Notes: generated by a model from the sequence alone, not told the origin. 34,014 bases of DNA from Euryarchaeota archaeon UBA53 (GCA_002507425.1 DAZU01000107.1:33338-67351); one strand, 5' to 3'; positions 17,095-25,118 are shown, counted from the stretch's first letter. Made by a program: numbers and translations.

Positions 17095-17831
17095 TGGGTG
17101 GATATGGAGATGTAAAATTACTTAGAGACGATGGGCTCAGGCTAGACGGCAGAAAAATCGACGAGATGCGAGAGGTGGAGATTGAGGCAGGAGTATTACC
17201 TGCAGCAGACGGTTCAGCTTGGGTAAAGCACGGATTAAATGTAGCCGTATGCGCTATATACGGCCCAATGGAAGCACACCCACGAAAGATTCAGCGCCAA
17301 GATAGAGCTGTAATCGATGTCCGATACAATATGGCACCATTTTCAACCAGCGACAGAATTCGCCCGGGGTTCAATCGACGATCCCGAGAAATTAGTAAGG
17401 TAACTGCTGAAGCCTTAGAGAGTGTTGTTCTTGTCGAAAGATACCCACGTTCTAAAATTCGAGTCGAGATTGAAATCCTAGCCGCCGAAGCAGGCACAAG
17501 ATGTGTTGGAATTACTGCAGCTGCGGTGGCTCTTGCTGATGCTGGAATACCGATGCGCGATCTAATCGTAGGAGTTGCGAGTGGTAAAGTTGAGGACACG
17601 GTTGTTCTAGATTTAGACAAAGCCGAAGATAATTACGGACAAGCAGACTTGCCAATGGGAATTCTACCAACTACTGGAGAAATTGCGTTTTTGCAAATGG
17701 ACGGAGATCTTTCTGTTGACGAATACAACACATGTTTGCAATATAATATGAAAGCCGCTAAAGAAATTCACACGATTATGGTTGACGCACTAAGACGTAG
17801 GTATGAATCCAAAAATGGTGGTGAGAAATAA
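17094..17831 (+). CDS. rrp41: exosome catalytic subunit Rrp41 (RNase PH family)
   Basis: 245 residues. RNase PH fold with the family start LLRDDGLRLDGRKIDEMR, the RNA-binding basic region DRIRPGFNRRSREISK, and the phosphorolytic-site segment VVLDLDKAEDNYGQADLP with its acidic residues. Rrp41 is the active phosphorolytic subunit of the archaeal exosome and degrades or tails RNA from the 3' end; it pairs with Rrp42 in a trimer of heterodimers. Start ATG 17094 shares one base with the rrp4 stop and has GGAGGT upstream. The stop TAA overlaps the rrp42 ATG by one base (TAATG), giving tight stoichiometric coupling. Confidence 0.97.
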   Translation: MGGYGDVKLLRDDGLRLDGRKIDEMREVEIEAGVLPAADGSAWVKHGLNVAVCAIYGPMEAHPRKIQRQDRAVIDVRYNMAPFSTSDRIRPGFNRRSREISKVTAEALESVVLVERYPRSKIRVEIEILAAEAGTRCVGITAAAVALADAGIPMRDLIVGVASGKVEDTVVLDLDKAEDNYGQADLPMGILPTTGEIAFLQMDGDLSVDEYNTCLQYNMKAAKEIHTIMVDALRRRYESKNGGEK

Positions 17832-18613
17832 TGGTTGAATTAGTTCCCAAATTACTCAGACAAGAGCTTAACAAACTAGCCGAAGAGGACAAAAGAATAG
17901 ATGGGCGCAAGAGGTGGGAGTCAAGAGAAATTACACTTGAAACTAACTGCTTATACAATGCTGAAGGTAGTGCAAAAGTTGTTTGGGGAGAGACCGTAAT
18001 TTATGCGGGGGTCAAATTCGAGGTTAGGACGCCGTGGCCAGACCGGCCAACCCAAGGTTCACTGATGTGCGGAGCTGAATTAAGACCAGTTGCTGGCAGA
18101 AAATACGAGCCGGGCCCGCCCTCACCTGAATCAATAGAACTAGGCAGGGTTGTTGACCGAGGAATAAGGGAATCTGGATGTATCGACATGGACTCATTGT
18201 GTATAATACCAGGTGAAAAGGTTCTCGGAATTATGATCGACATTCATGTCCTTTCGGACAAGGGGAACATATTCGATGCTTGTGCACTAGGTGCTATTGC
18301 AGCACTGAGAACAGCAATTGTTCCAGCTGAAAGATTTGATATTGGCGAGGATTATCCTCTATCTGTGTCTATGACACCGACAATGTGCTCATTTACACGA
18401 GTAGGTGGGAGATACGTTTTGGATGCCAATGAAAAAGAAGAATTGGGTGGAGATGAAAGAATTCACATAACTTTGGGAGATGAAGGCCACTTGCATTCAC
18501 TTCAGAAGGGGTTAAAGGGAACTTTCACTCCGGCGGAATTCGACGAGATATTGCAAGTTGCGCAAGGAAGATGTAAGGAACTAGCAAATTTGGTCAACGC
18601 TCAGGAGGAATAA
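17831..18613 (+). CDS. rrp42: exosome non-catalytic subunit Rrp42 (RNase PH family)
   Basis: 260 residues. RNase PH fold with EEDKRIDGRKRWESREIT near the N-terminus, RTPWPDRPTQGSLMCGAELR, and the extended ESIELGRVVDRGIRESGCID region typical of Rrp42. It has no phosphorolytic active site of its own but supplies RNA- and phosphate-contacting residues to the Rrp41 site in the hexameric ring. Start ATG 17831 overlaps the rrp41 stop, with GGTGA upstream inside rrp41. eL43 begins 2 nt after its stop. The rrp4-rrp41-rrp42 order matches other archaea. Confidence 0.97.
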   Translation: MVELVPKLLRQELNKLAEEDKRIDGRKRWESREITLETNCLYNAEGSAKVVWGETVIYAGVKFEVRTPWPDRPTQGSLMCGAELRPVAGRKYEPGPPSPESIELGRVVDRGIRESGCIDMDSLCIIPGEKVLGIMIDIHVLSDKGNIFDACALGAIAALRTAIVPAERFDIGEDYPLSVSMTPTMCSFTRVGGRYVLDANEKEELGGDERIHITLGDEGHLHSLQKGLKGTFTPAEFDEILQVAQGRCKELANLVNAQEE

Positions 18614-18615
18614 CA

Positions 18616-18975
18616 ATGGCAAAGCGAACACAAAAGGCAGGAGCAACCGGCCGATTTGGCGCACGGTATGGAGTTAGTGTCAGGCGAAATGCCGGAATGG
18701 CAATGAAAAAGAAATCCTCCAAGTACACATGTCCTGTCTGCCAGTATAGACAAGTTAGACGAAGGTCAGTCGGTATTTGGCACTGCAGTAAGTGTGATTA
18801 CACATTTGCTGGTGGTGCATGGGAACCATTTACTAGGGCATCCGATGCAAATAGCAGAATAATCCGTAGGAATGTCGATGGTGCAACAACCGCTGACATG
18901 GCTTACATCGCACAGCAAGCCGCAATAGAATATGAGCGAGCTCTAAATGCTGGTGAAATTGACGAAGAGGAGTGA
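18616..18975 (+). CDS. rpl37ae: large ribosomal subunit protein eL43 (L37Ae)
   Basis: 119 residues. The basic N-terminus AKRTQKAGATGRFGARYGVS is typical of L37Ae, followed by a four-cysteine zinc ribbon (CPVC, then CSKC) and the conserved WHCSKCDYTFAGGAW block. An acidic C-terminal tail (NAGEIDEEE) makes it longer than the usual 70-90 residues. It binds 23S rRNA in the large subunit. It follows rrp42 by 2 nt, as in many archaea. In many Euryarchaeota rpoP comes next; here pcc1 follows at once and no rpoP-like frame fits. Confidence 0.95.
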   Translation: MAKRTQKAGATGRFGARYGVSVRRNAGMAMKKKSSKYTCPVCQYRQVRRRSVGIWHCSKCDYTFAGGAWEPFTRASDANSRIIRRNVDGATTADMAYIAQQAAIEYERALNAGEIDEEE

Positions 18976-19211
18976 GTACATTGTGGAGTGTCCGCCTGGT
19001 GGTGGAGTCACCCTTTGCACGATCTTTAGGGTCCAGTTTGGCTAGTGAAGAAATAGTCAATTATGAAAAAGGTATGATGTCATTTACATTAAAAGAAGCT
19101 CGTGCAAAAGACGCTAGAGCAATGTGGAATACTAGGATGCGATCTTTGGTTGTGGCAAATAATATGATAAAAATCATTGATTCGAAATCAAATAAATTTG
19201 AGGGAAAATAA
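18972..19211 (+). CDS. pcc1: KEOPS complex subunit Pcc1
   Basis: 79 residues, small alpha/beta protein matching the CTAG/Pcc1 family: SVRLVVESPFARSLGSSLASE, then a beta stretch and a long C-terminal helix (DARAMWNTRMRSLVVANNMI). Pcc1 dimerises the KEOPS complex (Kae1, Bud32, Cgi121), which makes t6A37 in tRNAs. The gene order eL43-pcc1-pfdB is the standard archaeal context and supports the call more than the short sequence does. Start is uncertain: GTG 18972 overlaps the eL43 stop by 4 nt, while TTG 18981 sits 5 nt after GAGGAGTGA, a better ribosome binding spacing. Confidence 0.75.
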   Translation: MSTLWSVRLVVESPFARSLGSSLASEEIVNYEKGMMSFTLKEARAKDARAMWNTRMRSLVVANNMIKIIDSKSNKFEGK

Positions 19212-19519
19212 TGGAATTAGCACAGCAGTTACAGATAGTCGTTGGAGAAGTCCAAACCGTAAGACAACAAATCGCATCTCTGAATGCTCAGGTAAGAGAG
19301 TTGGAAGGAACAATTGTTGCTGTCAAAAAGCAGCCTGAAGAACTGTCTTTACACCGACAGATGGGATCCATCTTAATCGAAGTTGAAGATAGGGAACAGC
19401 TGATGAGTGATTTGAAATTGACCCTCGATCAGATGAGCAATGCTGTTGAAAGTATGTTGATGAGAGAAAAGGAACTTGTTGAAACCTACGATAAACTAAA
19501 GCAATCTCTCGAGGGATAA
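19211..19519 (+). CDS. pfdB: prefoldin beta subunit
   Basis: 102 residues, almost entirely heptad-repeat coiled coil with a short central beta-hairpin region (about 48-65, SLHRQMGSILIEV). This is the plan of archaeal prefoldin beta, four of which join two alpha subunits to make a jellyfish-shaped chaperone that passes unfolded proteins to the thermosome. The ATG overlaps the pcc1 stop (TAATG), and its own stop overlaps the ATG of the DHH gene. Context (pcc1-pfdB) agrees with other archaea. Confidence 0.9.
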   Translation: MELAQQLQIVVGEVQTVRQQIASLNAQVRELEGTIVAVKKQPEELSLHRQMGSILIEVEDREQLMSDLKLTLDQMSNAVESMLMREKELVETYDKLKQSLEG

Positions 19520-20499
19520 TGTTGAATCAACTTGCTGAATGGATAAACAGTGCCACTAAAAGAGGCGCAGTGCCAGTTCTCACAGGCAGAAATGGAGACA
19601 TGGACACTATCGGATCAGCAATAGCACTTGCGTCATCTAACCCTAGAATGCTAGCATGTGGCTTACATCTAAGCCGTTTGTCTAGGAGGATGTGCGAACA
19701 GCTCAATGCACCTTTCAAAAAAATAGCTGAAAATCCCGAATGGCCTTCACCATTAGGTGGAATTATAATTGTAGACGCTGCTTCTGAAGCTCAAACTGGA
19801 GTGAAGATACCAAGAGACGTGCCAATATGTGTAATCGACCACCATGATACGTCAGATTGGGATTTTGAAAATTTGGATTTAGAAATAAGAAATCAAGCAA
19901 GATCTACAACCCAGATAATATTCAATTACCTGCATGAATACTCAATAAAGACATTGACAAACGAGGTTAGGAAATTGCTACTTGCAGGCTTGATAACGGA
20001 TACAGGGAGATTCAAGCATGCAGATGAGGACGCACTAAGATGTGCTGCAAACATATTATCTGGAGCCGATTTTGAGTATCAAAATTTTGTTGAAAGTCTC
20101 CAAACAGAAAAAATTAGTTCAAGTGATAGAGGTGCAATAATAAAGGCGTTAACAAGATGCCAGAGCGTTGACTGCGGCCCTTGGAGCCTTGTTTCCACAT
20201 ATGCTGGAATTCATGAAGGAAAGATAGCATCCATTCTTCTCCAAACAGGTGCTGATGTGTCTTTGGTTTCAAGGTTCAGGAACGGTGAGACTAGACTCAC
20301 AGCGAGGGCTCCAAGAACAACTACAAAGTCTGGAATCCACTTAGGTGTTATGATGCAACAATTAGCAGATATTCTAGGGGGAGAGGGGGGCGGTCATGAT
20401 GGTGCTGCTGGATGGAGCGGAAATCAAGACCGAATATCAGTAGAGTCTGCTTTCATTAATCTAGTTTCGAAAACTAGGAGGCTTTCGGATGAATCCTGA
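19519..20499 (+). CDS. DHH/DHHA1-family phosphoesterase (NrnA/RecJ-like)
   Basis: 326 residues. Motif I region is GRNGDMDTIGSAIAL, motif II VDAAS, motif III CVIDHHDTSDWDF (the DHH), motif IV GLITDTGRF; the C-terminal DHHA1 domain has GGEGGGHDGAAG. The family hydrolyses short oligoribonucleotides, pAp or c-di-nucleotides with two metals. Archaeal relatives usually begin motif I with HRNADPDA; here the first His is Gly, which should remove one metal ligand. This could alter or abolish activity. The gene sits in the exosome operon after pfdB with a one-base overlap, a conserved archaeal place that suggests a role finishing exosome products (inference). Confidence 0.85.
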   Translation: MLNQLAEWINSATKRGAVPVLTGRNGDMDTIGSAIALASSNPRMLACGLHLSRLSRRMCEQLNAPFKKIAENPEWPSPLGGIIIVDAASEAQTGVKIPRDVPICVIDHHDTSDWDFENLDLEIRNQARSTTQIIFNYLHEYSIKTLTNEVRKLLLAGLITDTGRFKHADEDALRCAANILSGADFEYQNFVESLQTEKISSSDRGAIIKALTRCQSVDCGPWSLVSTYAGIHEGKIASILLQTGADVSLVSRFRNGETRLTARAPRTTTKSGIHLGVMMQQLADILGGEGGGHDGAAGWSGNQDRISVESAFINLVSKTRRLSDES

Positions 20500-21520
20500 A
20501 GAGATTGTTCAAGCCTTTGACAATGGAGAGAGAAAACTAGAACCTCTGCTAGAAAAGATGGGATGGAAATCTTGGTTAGGTGTGGCAGAGTTAGGCCTAG
20601 TCATGGATAGTCAAATTGTAGATTTTATACGGGAGAGGTTATCTCCAGCAGAATTGAAGGTTCTAGAGTTAGTGGAGATGCGGTTGTCGGGAGAAATAAA
20701 TCTTGATTCTATAGAAGAGGCACTAGTAGTCGCTAGAGACCCGGAAACTCGAGATCTTTCCCTGGAGGGTAGACTCAGAATGGAAAGAGGATTAGTGTAT
20801 TTCGAAAAAGGTGATATTGAAAATGCAAGGGATGACCTGACATGGGCTGAAACAAGATTGAAGTCAGTAGCAAAAGCTAGTAGAGACCATGACATTTCTT
20901 TGCTAAATAAAGCTGCATTCCACATGTCCATTGATGAACCAATGATGGCCCTCCATACCCACGGAGAAATCTCTAGGACCGCCGGTCATGCACATGAAAC
21001 AATAGCAATTTCGCGAGGGCAAGCTGCACGAATTCACCTTGCATTTGGTCACATATTCGATGCAGCGCGATGTGCCTTTAATTCTCATAAGTATGCAATA
21101 ATATCTAGCCAAACAGGTCTAGCAGTGGAGGCTGGAGCTATTTTCGTTGAAATAGCAAGCAGTTTCCTTAGTGAAGAAGCCGAGAAATTTGCTGATCAAA
21201 TTGTTGATTCTGTTCCACTATCGGTTGGAGAAGAGGCCCCCATTTTACAGGTAAATCCATCAGATGTAAACGGAGTTTTAGAATGGTGTATCAAAAATAC
21301 AGAGCAGGGGTATTCCGGAGTAGAGAGACCAGACTTGCGTGCACTAGTAATGCTAGCAAACAGGTTAGGTCGAAATGAATTGTTTGAAGATTTATTGAAT
21401 TCCTCTGGTTCGGTAGAAGACGCTATGCTTGCAGCACTTTGTGCTTCCATTAGCGAGGGTGAAGTAGCAAATGAGTGGTCAGAAAGAGTCACTAAGATAA
21501 TGACGCTTCAAGACGCTTAG
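20489..21520 (+). CDS. alpha-helical TPR-like protein, unknown function
   Basis: 343 residues, nearly all helical. Repeat-like helix pairs are seen around EGRLRMERGLVYFEKGDIEN and the following residues (about 95-150), and again at about 165-210, spaced as in tetratricopeptide repeats. No catalytic motif, membrane segment or signal peptide. Its ATG lies 11 nt inside the end of the DHH gene, so it is the last gene of the exosome superoperon and probably cotranslated. A scaffold role for operon partners is possible but not shown. Its stop overlaps that of the convergent TPR gene by 4 nt. Confidence 0.7.
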   Translation: MNPEEIVQAFDNGERKLEPLLEKMGWKSWLGVAELGLVMDSQIVDFIRERLSPAELKVLELVEMRLSGEINLDSIEEALVVARDPETRDLSLEGRLRMERGLVYFEKGDIENARDDLTWAETRLKSVAKASRDHDISLLNKAAFHMSIDEPMMALHTHGEISRTAGHAHETIAISRGQAARIHLAFGHIFDAARCAFNSHKYAIISSQTGLAVEAGAIFVEIASSFLSEEAEKFADQIVDSVPLSVGEEAPILQVNPSDVNGVLEWCIKNTEQGYSGVERPDLRALVMLANRLGRNELFEDLLNSSGSVEDAMLAALCASISEGEVANEWSERVTKIMTLQDA

Positions 21521-22491
21521 AGCATTGATTTTGCTCTATCCATCCATTCTCTAGCCCATTCATCACCAGAGGTGACTAAACTTCTTGCGAAGAAGAAGGC
21601 TTCCGCAGCCTCTCCCTCAGATAGTAAAAACTCTAATTTTTCCAAATCTGTATTGATGTTATTTACCTCTTTGACAATTTCAATTCCCACTACTCCATCT
21701 GTATAGGTCCCTGTAAGACTCTGCATCTTGAGTAAGAAATCTTGCCGCGTTTTTAGTTCAGGTCCAGTCCACGGTACAGCCTCTTTACCATCCATTGCGC
21801 CCATTAAGCGCTCTAAAAATAAATCACGAACTTTTTCAGACGGCCGCAGTTGTTGTACGTGGTCATAACATAACCATGCATTGTCATTATCTCCTCTTCT
21901 TTCATGCAAGCGGCCTAATTCCATCCAAAGTTCATGGTTCGCTGGTCTGTGTGCTAGGAGATACTGAACTAAGTCAATAAACAAATCTTCGTGACCTGCC
22001 ATTCTTACTCTTTCCAGTCTTCTACCAAATACAACATTTGCCCTCTGGTCAGTAAAGTCTAGGAGTTTGCATCGTTGTGAAAAATCTTCTAGTGTATCAT
22101 TGCTTAGCGATGAAAACCATCTTTCTGGATCTAGTGGATCTGATTGAAACGCTGCCTCTAAAAGTTCTAGTCCGAATTCTAAATGATCTATTTGGTTTAG
22201 TTGATGTAAAAGTTCAGGATTCCTACCTAGAACTACGAATAGATCTTCCAAAACCATAAACATACCATCTGCGTCATTGCGAATTTTTTTAATCTCTGCT
22301 AAACATCTCCAATTCCTTTCATCAGTGAAGTCGTATAAGACTGCTTGTTGGGCATTCTGCTCAGCCCATGCTAGGTTTTCCATTTCCCGCTCAATATCTT
22401 TCTTTGATAACTTGAGGAACCTCATTGCTTGTGACCTGTGACGGTTTCCCAAGTTTCTCCTAGGATGCTGTAAAACTGAGGAACTCGGCAT
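21517..22491 (-). CDS. TPR-like helical protein, unknown function
   Basis: 324 residues, helical and Trp/Leu-rich. A clear TPR-like unit is HELWMELGRLHERRGDNDNA followed by WLCYDHVQQLRP; similar helix pairs occur from about residue 40 on (RNWRCLAEIKKIRNDADG). Cytosolic: no signal peptide or membrane span. It lies 8 nt downstream of the UbiD-family gene, so probably in its operon. The start may be the ATG at 22491 (TAG-TTGATTTT-ATG after the ubiD stop) or the ATG at 22425 (MRFLKLSKKD), which has AGGTCA upstream. Function unknown. Confidence 0.68.
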   Translation of the reverse strand: MPSSSVLQHPRRNLGNRHRSQAMRFLKLSKKDIEREMENLAWAEQNAQQAVLYDFTDERNWRCLAEIKKIRNDADGMFMVLEDLFVVLGRNPELLHQLNQIDHLEFGLELLEAAFQSDPLDPERWFSSLSNDTLEDFSQRCKLLDFTDQRANVVFGRRLERVRMAGHEDLFIDLVQYLLAHRPANHELWMELGRLHERRGDNDNAWLCYDHVQQLRPSEKVRDLFLERLMGAMDGKEAVPWTGPELKTRQDFLLKMQSLTGTYTDGVVGIEIVKEVNNINTDLEKLEFLLSEGEAAEAFFFARSLVTSGDEWAREWMDRAKSML

Positions 22492-22499
22492 AAAATCAA

Positions 22500-23765
22500 C
22501 TACTGGACTGACATAAAACCAGAACGATCATATCCCCAAGGTATGGTAGCGTCAATACCAATCTTTGAGGTGTTGCCATCACTAAGTCTAGACGGGTCCA
22601 AACTTGAACCCTTTTGATTTGATAGAATTATAGTATCTGTATCTGGCTGCCACCTAGTCATCAATGCCCACTCTACACGTACTGGATCGGTAATATCAAT
22701 GTCTTCATCAACGATAGTGACCATTTTCATTGAACGATGACCATCCAAAGCAGCTTCGATTGCTCTTAAACCATCACCTTTGTTCTTTACTCTGATTTTT
22801 ACAACTGCTGACAACCATCCTCCACCACCCTCAGTCATGTGAACATCAAGGCACTCGCACACCTTATTTACAGCGGATTTTATAGTAGGGGCTCTTGGTA
22901 ACCCCATCAATGTCTTATGCTCTGCCTCAGCAGGTATTAACGCATGAAATACAGGATTTTTTCTGTGGGTTACACCATCAATCTCTAGTATTGGTTCTCG
23001 CCTAATGTCATCAACAGTTCCGGTTATATCAACGTAAGGTCCTTCCTCATCATTTTCGGTTGTAATTGATCCCCACATTGCATATTCTGCATCTGCTGGC
23101 ACATGAACACCATTTGGTAATTCAACCAGTTCTAAGTCCTTACCATACACCTTTTGATGCAGGGCAGAGGCGATTGTTAGTTCATCGATATTGGTATTAA
23201 ATGACATAGCTGCTGCAAGTAGCACGACAGGATCAGGTGCATTGATGATAGCGATTGTTACTTTATCCCCAGACTCCCGTGCGAGTTTGGTCATTGTATG
23301 CAGATGCCGGGGAACAATTCGCGCAACTAAATGATTTGAGTCTCTTAGCAGTTGCCGGTGAAAAGACAAATTACGTATACCACCATATTCAGCAATTATC
23401 ACACTAGATGACATATATCGACCACCGTCCTCTCTCCAGTGGTGAGGTATGGGTAGTTTCGTCAAATCTACCGGGTCTTGCGGGCACTCTAAAACTGGTC
23501 CGGTTTCTACAATTTTAGGCTCCATTGGGTTCTTCATTGCCCAACCTAATAGATCGATGAAATCCTCGGGTGGAATGCCCAAAGCAGAACAAAGTCTAGG
23601 CCTGGTTAGAAGGTTTACGGCAACTCTATGACCATCCGCTTCCAAGATGTTGTTGAAAACCAATAAGTCATGCCCGGTGGATTTTGACTTATCGAAAACT
23701 CCATGCAGCACACTGGTTGTTTCATCAATTTCAACTGCTGCTGAAAGCAAGTCTCTAAACGCCAT
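22500..23765 (-). CDS. UbiD-family (prenylated-FMN) decarboxylase; candidate anhydromevalonate phosphate decarboxylase
   Basis: 421 residues from ATG 23765 (MAFRDLLSAA), matching the usual UbiD N-terminus; an in-frame ATG at 23807 would add 14 residues but would absorb the TATA-like element. UbiD landmarks: DLTKLPIPHHWREDGGRYMS, ARIVPRH, AIINAPDPVVLLAAAMS, and the acidic catalytic-loop region ADAEYAMWGSITTENDEEGP. The family decarboxylates unsaturated acids with prenylated FMN made by UbiX. In many archaea a UbiD homologue is the anhydromevalonate phosphate decarboxylase of the modified mevalonate pathway; isopentenyl phosphate kinase 6 kb away makes this plausible. A quinone-pathway decarboxylase is the alternative. 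The TPR gene follows 8 nt downstream. Confidence 0.82.
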   Translation of the reverse strand: MAFRDLLSAAVEIDETTSVLHGVFDKSKSTGHDLLVFNNILEADGHRVAVNLLTRPRLCSALGIPPEDFIDLLGWAMKNPMEPKIVETGPVLECPQDPVDLTKLPIPHHWREDGGRYMSSSVIIAEYGGIRNLSFHRQLLRDSNHLVARIVPRHLHTMTKLARESGDKVTIAIINAPDPVVLLAAAMSFNTNIDELTIASALHQKVYGKDLELVELPNGVHVPADAEYAMWGSITTENDEEGPYVDITGTVDDIRREPILEIDGVTHRKNPVFHALIPAEAEHKTLMGLPRAPTIKSAVNKVCECLDVHMTEGGGGWLSAVVKIRVKNKGDGLRAIEAALDGHRSMKMVTIVDEDIDITDPVRVEWALMTRWQPDTDTIILSNQKGSSLDPSRLSDGNTSKIGIDATIPWGYDRSGFMSVQ

Positions 23766-23782
23766 TATACACATCCTGTATG

Positions 23783-23790
23783 GTTTAAGC
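23783..23790 (-). promoter_or_regulatory. putative TATA box of the UbiD-family gene
   Basis: Minus-strand GCTTAAAC, 18 to 25 nt before ATG 23765, consistent with a leaderless start there and against use of the upstream ATG at 23807. It lies in the 141-bp divergent region shared with rpsL, which also holds an AT-rich element near 23829-23840 suitable for rpsL and a run of seven G at 23865-23871. Confidence 0.35.
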
Positions 23791-23906
23791 AATGAATATT
23801 GGTACAAATCGATACACCCAAATGATGTATTTTAGAAAATAAGCAAAATCGGCATCATGAAATAGGGGGGGTAGGTCGGAAAGTTGCTTCTAAGTGGTGT
23901 TGACAG

Positions 23907-24335
23907 ATGGGACGTGGGCTTTTTGCAGGAACCAAAATGGCGAAAGATCGACAAAAGTTTAGATGGTCAGACCGCAGATACAAAAAGCGAATGCTGAAAT
24001 CTCGAGCAAAACATGACCCACTTGCTGGTTCAACTCAGGCAAAAGGTATTGTTATCGAAAAAGTAGGTATTGAAGCAAAGCAACCGAACTCCGGTATTAG
24101 AAAGGCAGTAAAGATATCGCTAATAAAAAACGGTAACAAACTAACAGCATTCGCACCTGGAGACGGAGCAATAAACTTCATTGATGAGCATGACGAAGTC
24201 ATGGTTGAAGGAATTGGGGGACGCATGGGAAGGTCATACGGTGACATACCTGGTGTTCGATACAAAGTCATACAGGTTAATGGTGTATCTCTTGATGAAA
24301 TGGTTAGAGGAAGAAAAGAGAAGCCTGTCCGCTGA
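23907..24335 (+). CDS. rpsL: small ribosomal subunit protein uS12
   Basis: 142 residues, archaeal/eukaryotic form. N-terminus [20 protein letters not shown] and SDRRYKKRM, the decoding-centre loop [11 protein letters not shown], then [20 protein letters not shown] and the C-terminal [20 protein letters not shown]. uS12 lies at the A-site decoding centre of the 30S subunit. It starts the str cluster (rpsL-rpsG-EF-2), with no rpl30e, nusA or RNA polymerase genes before it here; instead a divergent UbiD gene lies upstream. rpsG follows 15 nt after the stop. Confidence 0.97.
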   Translation: MGRGLFAGTKMAKDRQKFRWSDRRYKKRMLKSRAKHDPLAGSTQAKGIVIEKVGIEAKQPNSGIRKAVKISLIKNGNKLTAFAPGDGAINFIDEHDEVMVEGIGGRMGRSYGDIPGVRYKVIQVNGVSLDEMVRGRKEKPVR

Positions 24336-24337
24336 TT

Positions 24338-24346
24338 AAAGGTGAT
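24338..24346 (+). promoter_or_regulatory. Shine-Dalgarno site that decides the rpsG start
   Basis: AAAGGTGAT lies 4 nt before ATG 24351 and only 1 nt before ATG 24348; an in-frame GTG (24342) falls inside it. The same AAGGTGAT occurs at 25106-25113, 5 nt before the EF-2 ATG, so both str-cluster genes use a strong matching site. Confidence 0.55.
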
Positions 24347-24350
24347 TATG

Positions 24351-24980
24351 ATGAGTGAAGAAGATATAGAAACTGAACCAGAGGTTGAGGAAGAGGATAT
24401 TAAACCAATCGCTGGTATCGGAACACTAGTCTTCGGCAAATATGACGCTACCGAGGTTGTTTGCAGAGATCCAGGTCTCGCTCCTTACATCAACTTATCA
24501 ACAGTAGGCGTTCCTCACACTGGAGGCAGACATGCTAATGCTTGGTTCGGAAAATCACGACTATCGGTTGTAGAGCGGTTTACTAACAAATTAATGCGGA
24601 CTGGAAAATACACTGGAAAGAAAATGGGTGCTCTAAAAGCCTTTGAATCTGCACTAGACAGTATGGCTGAAAGAAGCGGAGAAAATCCCTTGCAGGCTTT
24701 TGTTGACGCAATTTGCCACGCAGCACCAATGGAAGAAATTACGAGAATTAAGTTTGGGGCTGTCTCTCAGCCAAAGGCCGTTGACAGTTCACCATCTAGA
24801 AGACTTGACGTGGCTTTAGCTAACCTCGCAAAAGGCGCCCAGCAAGGAACTTCCAAGTCTAAGAGGACACTAACTCAATGTATTATCAACGAACTCAACA
24901 AGGCGAGTAATGGGGATGCAACTTCATACGCTGTTTCCAAGAAAGAAGAAGTTCAAAGAATCGCTGCTAGTGCAAGATGA
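24351..24980 (+). CDS. rpsG: small ribosomal subunit protein uS7
   Basis: 209 residues. An acidic N-terminal extension (MSEEDIETEPEVEEEDIKPI) precedes the uS7 core: the HANAWFGKSRLSVVERFTNK and MRTGKYTGKK basic arm, NPLQAFVDAICHAAPMEEI, and the C-terminal RRLDVALANLAKGAQQG and SKSKRTLTQCIINEL. uS7 nucleates assembly of the 30S head and contacts the E-site tRNA. It is part of the str cluster between uS12 and EF-2. A 138-nt gap to EF-2 implies a separate promoter or leader there. Confidence 0.97.
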   Translation: MSEEDIETEPEVEEEDIKPIAGIGTLVFGKYDATEVVCRDPGLAPYINLSTVGVPHTGGRHANAWFGKSRLSVVERFTNKLMRTGKYTGKKMGALKAFESALDSMAERSGENPLQAFVDAICHAAPMEEITRIKFGAVSQPKAVDSSPSRRLDVALANLAKGAQQGTSKSKRTLTQCIINELNKASNGDATSYAVSKKEEVQRIAASAR

Positions 24981-25118
24981 TACATTACAGGCGTATATCT
25001 GAACCTTAATGTCACTTGTAGATTAGCCCACAGTAATGCGATTAGGCTAGTAATCTTGTAGACGATTTCATAAACCCCTTCAAGTTGGACCAAAACTGCG
25101 AGAGCAAGGTGATTACCT

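Noticed and set aside
24035..24439. 134-codon minus-strand frame across rpsL and rpsG
   Set aside because: Antisense to two ribosomal protein genes; shadow frame.
24981..25118. Gap before EF-2 examined for a tRNA gene
   Set aside because: No cloverleaf, no TTCGA T-loop and no acceptor pairing; only an imperfect hairpin was seen.
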